Shown here piece by piece: positions 1 through 9,269 of a DNA stretch of 34,933 nucleotides. Position 1 is the stretch's first letter. Each line of letters starts with the position of its first letter. The notes under the pieces are model-generated. The model searched no databases, had not been told where the DNA came from, and saw only the letters and a list, made by a program, of their open reading frames with translations. The position numbers and the translations under genes were made by a program. Location: NCBI RefSeq assembly GCF_030269515.1, contig NZ_BSTM01000049.1, positions 1 to 34,933 of the forward strand. The letters run 5' to 3'. Source of the DNA: Actinomadura sp. NBRC 104412 (lineage in GTDB: Bacteria; Actinomycetota; Actinomycetes; Streptosporangiales; Streptosporangiaceae).

Positions 1-80
1 CGCCGCGCCCAACGCACCAGCGTCTCGCGCTCCTCATCGGTCAACCTCACCTCGGCCACCGGCCGACCCCTGCGAGCCAT
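1..80 (-). CDS. IS630-type transposase, N-terminal end (partial)
   Basis: The minus strand reads MARRGRPVAEVRLTDEERET and then LVRWARR before leaving the window at base 1. Only about 26 codons are visible. A basic start, a 'VxLTDEERETLxRWARR' segment and a following helix-turn-helix are typical of the N-terminus of IS630-family transposases in actinomycetes. The ATG is at 78-80. The rest of the gene, its DDE catalytic domain and both terminal repeats lie outside the window or cannot be recognised, so I cannot say whether the element is intact. The family assignment rests on a short N-terminal match. Its position next to a transporter operon end suggests an insertion point. Confidence 0.6.
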   Translation of the reverse strand, partial: MARRGRPVAEVRLTDEERETLVRWAR

Positions 81-123
81 CCAGCAACCCTACATTTCTT
101 CAACGAATTTCAGACGCGGGACA

Positions 124-1335
124 CTAGGAGAAGTCCATGACCTCCCCGAACGTTCTCCACTCGGTGCCGGTGAAGCGCTGGAGCCGCAGGGACTGGACGG
201 CGTAGCCGTCGGTCGGCGAGGTCTTGATCGATACCCCGTCCAGCAGGACGGGGAGGGTGGTGTCCATGTTGAGGACCGCCTTCATCAGGCCCTCGCGGGT
301 CGGCTCCTTCTGGGTTTGCAGCGCGCGGACGAACAACTGCGCCGCGATCCAGCCGCGCTGGACGGCCGCGCTGTTCTTGTTGCCCTTGGGCTGATACCTG
401 GCCAGGGCGTCCACGAACTCCTTGACGGCCGGGTCGTCGGGGAACTCGGTGGGGCTCTTGAACCAGGCCATCGACACGATGCCGCGCGACGCCTCGAAGC
501 CGGCGGGCTTGAGGACCAGTTCCGGGGAGGCGTCCAGGCTGGGCAGCAACTGGAGCGGGCGCCAGCCGATGGCCGCCGCCTGCCGGATGGCCTGGGCGGC
601 GAACTTCGGCGTGGTGGCGTTCAGGAACACGTCGGCGCCGGACGCCTTCAGGTTCGACACATGGCTGTTCACCGACGGGTCGCTCACCTCGTAGGGCTGC
701 CGCGCGACGATCTTCACGCCGGAGCCCTGGATGCCCTTCTCGAAGCCGCGGGTGAAGTCGGCGCCGAGCGAGTCGTTCTGGTAGAGGATGCCCACCTTGC
801 CGTTGGGCTTCTCGCGGGCGACGTGCCGCCCGTACGCCTCGCCCTCGTTGGTGTACGGCGGCTGGTAGCCCACGGTCCACGGGTTCTTCCTGAGGTCGGC
901 GCCGAACGTCGCCGCGCCCGTCTCGACGTAGACGTGCGGCACCTTCTGCTGGTTGACGTAGTTCTGCAGCGCGAGGTTGGTCGGCGTGCCGAGGACGTGG
1001 AAGAGGGCGAACACGTCCTCCTGCTCGACGAGCTGCTTGGCGGCCTGGAGGGTGTCGCCCGGCTGGTACTTGCCGTCCCGGGTGATGAACCGGATCTTGC
1101 GTCCGTTCACCCCGCCCTTGGCGTTGACCATGTCGAAGTACGCCAGCGCCCCGTAGGACGCCTCGTACGACGGCGAGGGCCCGGTGAAGGCGTAGATCCC
1201 GCCGATCTTGATCTCCTTGTCGGTGACGCCCGCGGCCGCCGTGTCCCCCTCACCGCCGCGCCCGCATCCGCTGACGACCAGTCCGAGCGCGGCCACGGCG
1301 GCCAGCGCCCGCAGTCGTGTCGATGAACGCCTCAC
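124..1335 (-). CDS. livJ: Branched-chain-amino-acid-type ABC transporter substrate-binding lipoprotein
   Basis: This 403-residue protein is the extracytoplasmic receptor of the adjacent Liv-type importer. It starts with a basic n-region, a hydrophobic stretch and a lipobox ending LVVSGC near residue 24, so it should be lipid-anchored after signal peptidase II cleavage. The mature part follows the type I periplasmic-binding fold (Peripla_BP_6), with the segment IKIGGIYAFTGPSPSYEASY early in domain 1 and GILYQNDSLGADFTRGFEKG in the middle. The GTG start at 1335 overlaps the livM stop (GTGA), which indicates translational coupling. It is the last gene of the operon. The ligand cannot be read from sequence. 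Liv-type receptors also bind aromatic acids, amides and urea, and the demethylase gene heading the operon makes a methoxylated aromatic acid a reasonable guess. Confidence 0.9.
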   Translation of the reverse strand: MRRSSTRLRALAAVAALGLVVSGCGRGGEGDTAAAGVTDKEIKIGGIYAFTGPSPSYEASYGALAYFDMVNAKGGVNGRKIRFITRDGKYQPGDTLQAAKQLVEQEDVFALFHVLGTPTNLALQNYVNQQKVPHVYVETGAATFGADLRKNPWTVGYQPPYTNEGEAYGRHVAREKPNGKVGILYQNDSLGADFTRGFEKGIQGSGVKIVARQPYEVSDPSVNSHVSNLKASGADVFLNATTPKFAAQAIRQAAAIGWRPLQLLPSLDASPELVLKPAGFEASRGIVSMAWFKSPTEFPDDPAVKEFVDALARYQPKGNKNSAAVQRGWIAAQLFVRALQTQKEPTREGLMKAVLNMDTTLPVLLDGVSIKTSPTDGYAVQSLRLQRFTGTEWRTFGEVMDFS

Positions 1336-2387
1336 GCGCTACTCCTCTCCTCGCGCGCCGCCGCCGGGGCCGCGCGCAGCCTGTTCAGCCGCCGCCACGC
1401 CGTGCCCGCCGTCCCCGCGATCCCGCCGGGCATCGCGTACATGACGACGATCAGGGTCGTGCCGTAGACGACGCCGGTGAGCACGTCGTTGACCTCGCTC
1501 GCGTACAGCGGCACCAGCCGCACGAACAGCGCGCCGAACAGGGCGCCGCTGATGGTGGACACCCCGCCGATGATCACCGCGGTCACGAACGCGAGCGAGA
1601 GCATGATCGTGACGTCGTCCGGCGAGATGTAGCCGACGAGAAAGACGTAGGTCGCCCCGGCCGTCCCGGCGTACATCGCGCTCACGCCGAACACGCGCAT
1701 CTTCACCGTCGCCGAGTTGATCCCGAACGCGTGCGCGACCAGCTCGCTGTCGCGGACGGTCACGATCGCGCGCCCGGTCTGGCGGCGCACCAGGTTCCAC
1801 GCCACCGCGAACAGCGGCAGCGCCACGGCCAGTGCGACGAAGTACCGGAACTGGTCGACGGCCAAGGGCAGCCACCCGGGCACGTCCGGGGTGGGGACGT
1901 TCATGCCCTGCGCGCCGCCGGTCAGCCCGCCGAACCGCTTGATGATCAGTGGCGCGGCGATCGACAGGCCCAGCGTCACCAGCGCGAGGTAAAGCCCGCG
2001 CAGGCGCAGCGCCGGGCCGCCGAAGGCGAACCCGGCCGCGAACGCCACGACCGCCGCGATGGGGATCGTCAGCGGCCACGGCACCGCCGTCCGGTCCACC
2101 AGGACGGCGGCGATGTACGCGCCCAGCGCGAAGAAGGCGCCGTGGCCGAGCGAGATCTGCCCGTTGTAGCCGGTGAGCAGGTTGAGGCCGAGCGCCGCGA
2201 CCGCGTACACCAGCACCAGCGCGAACTGGCCGTTCCAATACGGGCGGGTGAAGAACGGCATGGCCACCAGGGTCACCAGCGCCGCGACGAGCAGCCACCG
2301 CCGGAGCACCGCGTCCCGGCGCTCGTCCGCCTCCCACCACCGCTTCCGCGCCGGGCCTTCCACCGGTGCGCTCGCGAGCCGGCTCAC
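1332..2387 (-). CDS. livM: Branched-chain-type ABC transporter permease LivM
   Basis: This 351-residue integral membrane protein belongs to the LivM permease family. It has many hydrophobic segments from about residue 30 on and the conserved stretch GYNGQISLGHGAFFALGAYI near residues 73-92. The first 25 residues are charged and cytoplasmic. Near the C-terminus the segments GGVSTISGALFGALF and GVVYGTTLIVVMYAMPGGIA fit the family. It pairs with LivH to form the translocation channel in the inner membrane. The GTG start at 2385-2387 overlaps the livH stop, and its own stop overlaps the livJ start, so translation is coupled on both sides. Length is normal for the family. Function as a permease is secure; the substrate is not. 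Confidence 0.92.
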   Translation of the reverse strand: MSRLASAPVEGPARKRWWEADERRDAVLRRWLLVAALVTLVAMPFFTRPYWNGQFALVLVYAVAALGLNLLTGYNGQISLGHGAFFALGAYIAAVLVDRTAVPWPLTIPIAAVVAFAAGFAFGGPALRLRGLYLALVTLGLSIAAPLIIKRFGGLTGGAQGMNVPTPDVPGWLPLAVDQFRYFVALAVALPLFAVAWNLVRRQTGRAIVTVRDSELVAHAFGINSATVKMRVFGVSAMYAGTAGATYVFLVGYISPDDVTIMLSLAFVTAVIIGGVSTISGALFGALFVRLVPLYASEVNDVLTGVVYGTTLIVVMYAMPGGIAGTAGTAWRRLNRLRAAPAAAREERSSA

Positions 2388-3265
2388 GCGCGTTCCACCT
2401 CCCGGGTCCCCAGCAGCCCCGCGGGGCGCAGCACCAGGACGACGAAGATGATCGCCAGCGGCACCAGGATCTTCAGGTCCTGGCCGATGGCGTCGATGTA
2501 GGTGCCGGCCCAGTCCTCGGCGAGGCCGACGATCCAGCCGCCCAGGACGGCGCCGAGCGGGTTGTCGAACCCGCCGAGCGCGGCGGCGGCGAAGGCGTAG
2601 ATCAGCACGCCGCCCATCAGGTTCGGGTCGAGGAACAGCCGCGGCGCGATCAGGATCCCGGCGAGCGAGCCGAGCGCGGCGGCGATCCCCCAGCCCAGCG
2701 TCAGCATCCGCCCGACCGGGATGCCCACCAGCCGGCTGGAGGCCGGGTTCTCGGCCGCCGCGCGCATCGCCCGCCCGATCTGGGTGCGCTGGAACAGCAG
2801 CGTCAGCGCCGCGACCACCAGCACCAGCAGCCCGGCCGTGCCCAGCGACTCCACCGTGAGCTGGACGCCGGCGACCGTGATCCGCTCGTCGGGGAAGACG
2901 CTGGGGAAGCGCTTGGTGTCGTAGGTCCAGATCCAGCCCGCGGTGCTGTTGATCACCAGGAACAGGCCCAGCGTGACGATCACGATGCGCAGCGGGTCGC
3001 CGCCCTCGAACGGGCGGATCACCACCCGTTCCAGCAGCGCCCCGGCCGCGAACGAGATCACGAACGTGGCGGCGACCGCGAGCAGGAGCGGCAGGCCCGC
3101 GGTGACCAGCGTGTAGGCCACGAACGTGCTCAGCATCGCCATCTCGCCCTGCGCGATGTTGAGCACCCCGGTCGCGCGGAAGATCAGCACCAGCGCCAGG
3201 GCCAGCGCCGCGTACACCGACCCGGCGGCGAGCCCGTCGACGGTGACCTGGACGAAGCGTTCCAT
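2384..3265 (-). CDS. livH: Branched-chain-type ABC transporter permease LivH
   Basis: This 293-residue polytopic membrane protein is of the LivH family, about the usual length. Diagnostic segments are VDGLAAGSVYAALALALVLI at the N-terminus, TGVLNIAQGEMAMLSTFVAY around residues 33-52, and AAALGGFDNPLGAVLGGWIV near residue 235. It forms the second half of the membrane channel with LivM. The ATG at 3265 lies one base after the livF stop, and its stop overlaps the livM GTG by four bases. This close packing marks one transcript. Nothing in the sequence fixes substrate choice. Confidence 0.92.
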   Translation of the reverse strand: MERFVQVTVDGLAAGSVYAALALALVLIFRATGVLNIAQGEMAMLSTFVAYTLVTAGLPLLLAVAATFVISFAAGALLERVVIRPFEGGDPLRIVIVTLGLFLVINSTAGWIWTYDTKRFPSVFPDERITVAGVQLTVESLGTAGLLVLVVAALTLLFQRTQIGRAMRAAAENPASSRLVGIPVGRMLTLGWGIAAALGSLAGILIAPRLFLDPNLMGGVLIYAFAAAALGGFDNPLGAVLGGWIVGLAEDWAGTYIDAIGQDLKILVPLAIIFVVLVLRPAGLLGTREVERA

Positions 3266-3266
3266 C

Positions 3267-4024
<758 letters not shown>

Positions 4025-4028
<4 letters not shown>

Positions 4029-4789
4029 GCCGCGGTTCCGAGGTACGCCTCGATGACGGCGGGGTCCTGCCGAACCTCGGACGGCGTGCCTTCGGCGATC
4101 TTGCGGCCGAAGTCCAGCACGACGATCTTCTCCGAGATGCCCATCACCAGCCCCATGTGGTGCTCGACCACGACGATGGTGAGCTCGTGGTCGGCGCGGA
4201 TGGCGGCGATCAGGTCGGCGAGCTCCCCGACCTCCCCGTGGGTGAGGCCGGTGGCCGGCTCGTCCAGGAGCAGCAGGCGCGGGCGCGCGCACAGGGCGCG
4301 GGCCAGCTCGACGCGCTTCGCGGTCCCGTACGGGACGTCGCCCGCGGGCCGGTCGGCGACCGGCAGCAGGTCGAGGCGCGCCATGAGGTCGTCGGCGCGG
4401 TCCGCCAGCTCGGCCTCGGCGCGCCGGGCGGACGGCGGCGAGAGCGCGCCGGACCAGAACCCGGTGCGCACGGTGTGGGCGCCGCCGACCATGACGTTCT
4501 CGCGCACCGTGAGGCCGCCGACCAGTGCGAGGTTCTGGAAGGTCCGGGCGATCCCGAGCGCGGCGATCCGGTGCGGGCGGCGGCGGAGCAGGTCCTCGCC
4601 GGCGAAGCCGATCCGCCCGGAGTCCGGGGTCGCCAGCCGGGTGACGCAGTTGAACAGGGTCGTCTTGCCGGCGCCGTTGGGGCCGATGACACCGCAGATC
4701 ACGCCCTCGTCCACGGCGAGATCGACCCGGTCGAGGGCGACGACACCGCCGTAGCGGAGGGTGAGACCGGAGACTTCGAGTAACGCCAC
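4025..4789 (-). CDS. livG: Branched-chain-type ABC transporter ATP-binding protein LivG
   Basis: This 254-residue ATPase has Walker A VIGPNGAGKTTLFNC near residue 35, Q-loop ARTFQNLALVGGLTVRENVM, Walker B LLLLDEPATGL and the switch region IVVVEHHMGLVM. The signature motif is degenerate (VPYGTAKRVELARAL in place of LSYGQQRRLEIARAL). Family members tolerate variation there, but the loss of the usual GQQ is notable. The start is GTG at 4787-4789, placed behind AGGAGAGG a few bases upstream. It is the first transporter gene, 31 bases after the demethylase stop, so the demethylase and transporter genes probably share one message. Confidence 0.92.
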
Positions 4790-4820
4790 GTCCCTCTCCT
4801 GGCATGACGGGGGTGGGGGC

Positions 4821-6176
4821 TCAGGAGGCGCGGTAGGAGTCCCGCACCTCCTGGACGTAGGGAGCGGGGGCGACCGTCGCCCGGATCTCCACCTGCCGGT
4901 GGTGCTCGACCGCCGGCTTGGCGGAGTTGGGCTCCTCGCCCCACAGGACGCTGACCTCGGTCCCCGGCTCGGCCGCCGCGGCGTCGATCGTGGCCAGGGA
5001 GACGAAGGCCCGCTCGTTGGGGATGTAGCCGGCGTCCAGCGACATCCCCACCTGCACGCCGTCCCGCAGCACCTTGTCGACCTGGAAGAACGCGTACCGC
5101 GCCTTCGGCATCTCGATGAACTTGGCGGGTGTCCCCGGCTCGTACAGCGACCGGACGGCGGACGCGATGTCCTGCGGGTTCCACACCAGCGTCACCTTCC
5201 TGCGGCTCGGCAGGCCGGCCATCCGCTCCAGGGCCTGCCGTCCCAGGAACTGGTGGTCGAACTTGACCAGGTGGCCGTAGCCCAGGTCGTAGGGGGTGAC
5301 GTAGTAGTCGGCGATGTCGGGGGAGTCCATGCTGCCGCCGAGCGACCCGATCGCGTCCGCGCCGAGCCATTCCCGGTACGCCTTCATCTCGGGGCCGAAG
5401 ATGGCGGGGACGGCGGTGGGGATCCAGCCCGACTCCAGGTTGGCCGTCGCGTACGCCTTGGCGCCGCACCGGACGAGACCGAACTCCTCGCCCGCCGCCA
5501 GGATCGCGGTGAGCACGTCGTCGTTGTCGGCCCAGGGGCCGAACAGCTCGAACCCGGGCTGACCGGCCATGCCGTGCCGCAGCGCGCGGACGGGGTGCCC
5601 GGCGACCGTGAAGCCGGTCATGTGGAAGAACCGCACCTCGGGCAGCGGCACGCCGGTCAGCTTCTCGACGATCGCCTTCGCCGTCGGCCCCTGCAGCTCG
5701 TACCGGTAGTACCTGGGGGGACCGGACGGGCGGTCGGCGGAGTTCTCGTCCCGTTCGACGGCGACGTCGTAGTCACCGGACTCGGCGTTGTACTGGACCC
5801 AGTCGATGGCCGTCGGGTGGCCGACGAGGGCGAACCGGTTCGTGTCGAGGTGGAACAGGATGCCGTCGCCGATGAAATGGCCGTCCTGGTTGACCGCGAC
5901 GTACTGCTTGGCGCGGCCGGGGCCGAACCCCGTGAAGCCGTTGACCGCCAGGCCGGACAGCACCGTCACCGCGTCGGGGCCGCTGAGGTACAGGTCGGTC
6001 ATGTGGTGCGACTGGTCGAACAGCGCGCACGTGGTCCGCCAGGCCCGCTGCTCGGAGCGCCAGTTGGTGAACTCGGGGGTGACGGGAAAGGTGTGCGGGC
6101 GGGCGGGGGAGTGGCGGAGCAGCTCGACCGGGGATCCCGCCCGCTCGATCGCCGCCTCGAGGCTCTCGCGTTCCAT
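4821..6176 (-). CDS. LigM/DesA-like tetrahydrofolate-dependent aromatic O-demethylase (GcvT fold)
   Basis: This 451-residue protein belongs to the aminomethyltransferase (GcvT/DmdA) superfamily and resembles the longer LigM/DesA branch. Those enzymes move the methyl group of vanillate, 3-O-methylgallate or syringate to tetrahydrofolate, giving the phenol and 5-methyl-THF. Telling parts are TPEFTNWRSEQRAWRTTCAL, FDQSHHMTDLYLSGPDAV, YYRYELQGPTAKAIVEKLTG, an ESGWIPTAVPAIFGPE stretch and a C-terminal barrel domain. The length suits LigM (about 470) better than GcvT or DmdA (about 370). The frame is open to 6260, but ATG 6174-6176 is preceded by AGGAGG and begins MERESLEAAIERAG, so I chose it. It heads the liv operon and is divergent from pabAB. 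A DMSP or glycine-cleavage role is possible but less likely. Confidence 0.8.
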   Translation of the reverse strand: MERESLEAAIERAGSPVELLRHSPARPHTFPVTPEFTNWRSEQRAWRTTCALFDQSHHMTDLYLSGPDAVTVLSGLAVNGFTGFGPGRAKQYVAVNQDGHFIGDGILFHLDTNRFALVGHPTAIDWVQYNAESGDYDVAVERDENSADRPSGPPRYYRYELQGPTAKAIVEKLTGVPLPEVRFFHMTGFTVAGHPVRALRHGMAGQPGFELFGPWADNDDVLTAILAAGEEFGLVRCGAKAYATANLESGWIPTAVPAIFGPEMKAYREWLGADAIGSLGGSMDSPDIADYYVTPYDLGYGHLVKFDHQFLGRQALERMAGLPSRRKVTLVWNPQDIASAVRSLYEPGTPAKFIEMPKARYAFFQVDKVLRDGVQVGMSLDAGYIPNERAFVSLATIDAAAAEPGTEVSVLWGEEPNSAKPAVEHHRQVEIRATVAPAPYVQEVRDSYRAS

Positions 6177-6240
6177 GCCGTCGGCCACCTCCTGTGATCG
6201 CGCTGGGGTCGCGCCCTCATCCTTCTGCCGGAACGGCCCT

Positions 6241-6288
6241 GTGACAATCCCCGTAACCAAATTGGTGACAATCTGCGTGACACGTCCT
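6241..6288. promoter_or_regulatory. Four 12-bp-periodic repeats with a 17-bp dyad in the demethylase-pabAB divergent gap
   Basis: Units beginning GTGACA, GTAACC, GTGACA and GTGACA start at 6241, 6253, 6265 and 6277, exactly 12 bases apart. Units 1 and 3 share GTGACAATC. Bases 6253-6269 (GTAACCAAATTGGTGAC) form a dyad with one mismatch around 6261. Both the periodicity and the dyad lie between two divergent start codons (6176 and 6337), as expected for a regulator site. No regulator gene is adjacent, so the binding protein is unknown. Confidence 0.5.
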
Positions 6289-6336
6289 GGCCGACCGCGG
6301 CACGAGCGACGGGGCCGGAGGCGTCACACTGGCCTC

Positions 6337-8448
6337 GTGCGGACTCTCGTCATCGACAACTACGACTCCTTCACCCATAACCTCGTCCAGTACGTGGCGA
6401 TGGCCGGGGGTGAGCCCACCGTCGTCCGCAACGACGATCCGGCATGGGATCCGGGGTCGCTGCGCGGCTTCGACAACGTCGTGATCTCGCCGGGGCCCGG
6501 CAGGCCCGACCGCGAGGCCGACTTCGGGATCTGCGCCGAGGTGATCGAGCACGCCCGCGTCCCGCTGCTCGGCGTGTGCCTGGGGCACCAGGGGATCTGC
6601 CACCGGTTCGGCGCCCGCGTCGTCCCCGCCCCCGAGGTGCGCCACGGCAGGCCGTCGCTGGTCGAGCACTCGGGGGACGCGCTGTTCCGCGGCGTGCCAT
6701 CGCCCTTCTCCGCCGTCCGGTACCACTCGCTGACCGTCGAGGGCCTGCCGCCGGTGCTGGAGCCCATCGCCTGGGCGGACGACGGCGTGCTGATGGGCGT
6801 CCGGCACAGGGAGCGGCCGATGTGGGGCGTCCAGTTCCACCCGGAGTCCGTCCGCACGGAGCACGGGCAGCGCATCATCGGCAACTTCATGGAGCTGACC
6901 GCCGGACGACGCGGCCGTCCCGCACGGGCGAGGCGCCCCGCCGCCGCGCCCCGGCCTCCCGCCCCGGACACGGAAGGCGCCGCGTACCAGGTGATCGCCC
7001 GCAGGCTGGCCGTGCCGGTCGACCCGGAGGTGGCCTTCGAGGCGCTGTTCGGGGCGTCCGGCCGCGCGTTCTGGCTCGACAGCAGCCTCACCGGCGAGCG
7101 GGGCGGGCGCTTCTCCTTCATGGGCGACGCGAGCGGCCCGCTGGCGCGGGTCGTCACCGCCGACGTATGGACGGGACGGCTGTCGGTGGAGTCCGCCGGC
7201 GGCCGCACGGAGCTGAGCCGCGCGTCCTTCTTCGACTGGATCGAGAAGGACCTGCGCTCCCACCGCACCGAGGTGCCCGACCTGCCGTTCGGATTCGCCC
7301 TCGGCTGGGTGGGATACCTGGGCTACGAGCTCAAGGCCGAATGCGGGGGAGCGCGGGCCCACCGGTCGCCGCACCCCGACGCCGCCATGATCTTCGCCGA
7401 CCGGGCCGTCGCGTTCGACCACGCGGACGGGACCGTCCACCTGCTCGCGCTGTGCCGCGCGGGCGCCGAACGGGACGCCCGCGCCTGGCTGGAGGAGACG
7501 GCGTCCCGGCTCGCGGTCCTGGCTGGCCTGGCGCCGCGCGAGCCGTCCCCGGTCACGGCGGTCGCGGGTCCTCCCGCCCTGCGCCACGACCGCGCCCGCT
7601 ACCTGGACATGATCGAGACCTGCCTGCGCGAGATCGCCGCGGGCGAGACCTACGAGGTGTGCCTCACCAACCTCATGAGCGTGCCCGCGCGGATCCCGCC
7701 GTGGGACCTGTACCGGCGGCTGCGCCGCAGCGACCCGGTGCCGTTCGGGGCGCTGCTGAGGCTCCCCGGCCTGTCGGTCCTCAGCTCCTCGCCCGAGCGC
7801 TTCCTGCGGGTCTCCGCGGACGGCACGGTCGAGTCCAAACCGATCAAGGGCACCCGGCCGCGCGGGCTCGACCCGGCGGAGGACCGGCGGCTGCGCGCCG
7901 AGCTGGCCGCCAGCGTCAAGGACCGGGCCGAGAACCTGATGATCGTGGACCTGGTCCGGCACGACCTGGGCATGGCCGCCGAGGTCGGCTCGGTCACCGT
8001 CGACCCGATCTTCGCGGTGGAGAGCTATGCCACCGTCCACCAGCTCGTCAGCACGGTGCGGGCACGGCTACGGCCGGGGGTCTCGGCGGTCGCCTGCGTA
8101 CGGGCGGCCTTCCCCGGCGGCTCCATGACCGGCGCCCCGAAGATCCGCACCATGGAGATCATCGACCGTCTCGAGGCGGGCCCGCGCGGCGTGTACTCGG
8201 GCGCGATCGGCTACTTCTCCCTGTCCGGCGCGGCCGACCTGAGCATCGTCATCAGGACCGCCGTCGCCTCCGCGGGCCGGATCGACTTCGGCGTCGGAGG
8301 CGCCGTCACGGCCCTGTCCGACCCCGCCGAGGAGTTCGAGGAGACCGCGGTCAAGGCCGCACCCCTCCTGCGCCTGCTCGGCACCCCCTTCCCCGGAATG
8401 CCCGCCACAACCCCACCCCCCAACCTGGCCTGTGGCGCAACCCGGTGA
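6337..8448 (+). CDS. pabAB: Fused aminodeoxychorismate synthase PabA-PabB
   Basis: This 703-residue fusion makes 4-amino-4-deoxychorismate from chorismate and glutamine for p-aminobenzoate and folate. Residues 1-190 are a class I glutamine amidotransferase with nucleophile Cys81 (LLGVCLGHQG) and His168/Glu170 (VQFHPES). A proline/alanine-rich linker spans about 190-215. Residues 215-690 are the chorismate-binding domain with KPIKGTRPRG (Lys504), DRAENLMIVDLVRHDLG and FPGGSMTGAPKIRTMEIID. PIKGT, with lysine, marks PabB; anthranilate synthase has PIAGT. The open frame reaches back to 5788, but GTG 6337 gives the canonical VRTLVIDNYDSFTHN start. Such fusions occur both in folate synthesis and in antibiotic clusters. 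The divergent THF-dependent demethylase favours folate here. Confidence 0.9.
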   Translation: MRTLVIDNYDSFTHNLVQYVAMAGGEPTVVRNDDPAWDPGSLRGFDNVVISPGPGRPDREADFGICAEVIEHARVPLLGVCLGHQGICHRFGARVVPAPEVRHGRPSLVEHSGDALFRGVPSPFSAVRYHSLTVEGLPPVLEPIAWADDGVLMGVRHRERPMWGVQFHPESVRTEHGQRIIGNFMELTAGRRGRPARARRPAAAPRPPAPDTEGAAYQVIARRLAVPVDPEVAFEALFGASGRAFWLDSSLTGERGGRFSFMGDASGPLARVVTADVWTGRLSVESAGGRTELSRASFFDWIEKDLRSHRTEVPDLPFGFALGWVGYLGYELKAECGGARAHRSPHPDAAMIFADRAVAFDHADGTVHLLALCRAGAERDARAWLEETASRLAVLAGLAPREPSPVTAVAGPPALRHDRARYLDMIETCLREIAAGETYEVCLTNLMSVPARIPPWDLYRRLRRSDPVPFGALLRLPGLSVLSSSPERFLRVSADGTVESKPIKGTRPRGLDPAEDRRLRAELAASVKDRAENLMIVDLVRHDLGMAAEVGSVTVDPIFAVESYATVHQLVSTVRARLRPGVSAVACVRAAFPGGSMTGAPKIRTMEIIDRLEAGPRGVYSGAIGYFSLSGAADLSIVIRTAVASAGRIDFGVGGAVTALSDPAEEFEETAVKAAPLLRLLGTPFPGMPATTPPPNLACGATR

Positions 8449-8500
8449 TGCTGATCGTCGAGGTCGGCGCGGTGTGGTCCACAGCGCTGGCGATCGCCGT

Positions 8501-8624
8501 GGCACATCCTGGAGCTGCTGGTCCGCAACCCCGGACGGCTGGTCGCCCAGCGCAGGATCCCGACCCGTCCCGTCCCCGCCACATGATCATCGAGCCGGGC
8601 ATGGGGTACCGGTTCGAGCCTTGA
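8501..8624 (+). pseudogene. Remnant of a KdpE-type response regulator DNA-binding domain
   Basis: From 8501 one frame reads WHILELLVRNPGRLVAQR. From 8556 another frame reads DPDPSRPRHMIIEPGMGYRF followed by EP and a TGA at 8622-8624. Together these match the two ends of the C-terminal winged-helix domain of KdpE-like OmpR-family regulators. About 30 residues between them (the recognition-helix part) are missing and the frame is shifted. No receiver domain is visible upstream; 8449-8500 holds nothing I recognise. It is a dead fragment of a potassium-responsive type regulator. The kdpFABCD genes are not in the window. Confidence 0.65.
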
Positions 8625-8644
8625 GGTGGCATCCTGGGACGGCC

Positions 8645-9121
8645 TTGGAAGAGACGGACGAAGGACGCCTGACGGCGTTCGGACACCAGCTGATCGAAGT
8701 ACACCTCTGGCTCCGCGAGGAGCTGGCCGCTCTCCGCGAAACCCTCGACGGCGGCGGAGCGCGGCCACGCGAGCTGCGGGCGCACTGCCTGAGCTTCTGC
8801 TCCGCCGTGACCCGTCACCACACCGGCGAGGACGGCGACGCCTTCGGCGAGATCGCCGAGCGTTTTCCTGACCTGCGTCCCGTCCTGGACGAGCTCCGGC
8901 GCGACCACCGCCTGGTCGAGGACTCCCTCAACCGGCTGGAGGAGCTGCTGGACGCCGTGGACGCCGACCCGACCGTCGTGCGGAGGGAGCTCGACAGCCT
9001 CGCCGCGCTGATGGAGACGCACTTCGTCTACGAGGAGAAACGCATCGTCGAGGCGCTCAACGCCCTGGACGTGCCGCGGTGGCGCCACGTCCGCCCGGCC
9101 TTCCTGGCCGTCGGCGACTGA
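8645..9121 (+). CDS. Hemerythrin HHE domain protein
   Basis: This protein of about 158 residues has the hemerythrin-like four-helix pattern. A histidine lies in FGHQLIEVHLWLREEL, then HCLSFCSAVTRHHTGEDGDA, RRDHRLVEDSLNRL, and METHFVYEEKRIVEAL with the HxxxE ligand motif. These His/Glu residues should bind a di-iron centre used for O2, NO or redox sensing; a specific role cannot be assigned. The frame is open from 8432, but the conserved part begins EETDEGRLTAFGHQ, so I place the start at TTG 8645. TTG 8621, overlapping the KdpE remnant stop, is the alternative. The Shine-Dalgarno is weak for both. It is flanked on each side by broken regulators and stands alone. Confidence 0.8.
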   Translation: MEETDEGRLTAFGHQLIEVHLWLREELAALRETLDGGGARPRELRAHCLSFCSAVTRHHTGEDGDAFGEIAERFPDLRPVLDELRRDHRLVEDSLNRLEELLDAVDADPTVVRRELDSLAALMETHFVYEEKRIVEALNALDVPRWRHVRPAFLAVGD

Positions 9122-9137
9122 TCGGGGCCGCGGGCGG

Positions 9138-9266
9138 TCAGTGGCCGATGTCGTGGTCGCCGGCCCGGACCAGGCCGCTCTCATAGGCGAAGATCACCAT
9201 CTGGGTGCGGTCGCGCAGGCCGAGCTTGGCGAGGATCCCGGATACGTGGGACTTGACGGTCGCGTC
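9138..9266 (-). pseudogene. Detached C-terminal HTH of a NarL/LuxR response regulator
   Basis: Read on the minus strand, this piece gives ATVKSHVSGILAKLGLRDRT then QMVIFAYESGLVRAGDHDIGH and a stop at 9138. That is the second half of a LuxR-type HTH, including the recognition helix. There is no start. The receiver and first half of the HTH are present 870 bp away on the opposite strand, ending at exactly the residue (YIGE) that should precede ATVKSH. It is therefore the severed tail of the regulator at 9586-10173, not an independent gene. The junction falls at about 9264-9275. Confidence 0.8.
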
Positions 9267-9269
9267 ACT

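Noticed and set aside
5788..6336. Long in-frame extension of the pabAB frame upstream of GTG 6337
   Set aside because: It is antisense to the O-demethylase gene, and the amidotransferase family begins exactly at VRTLVIDNYDSF.
6217..8040. 600-codon minus-strand open frame opposite pabAB
   Set aside because: It is a shadow frame of a strongly conserved enzyme, without a recognisable domain or ribosome binding site.
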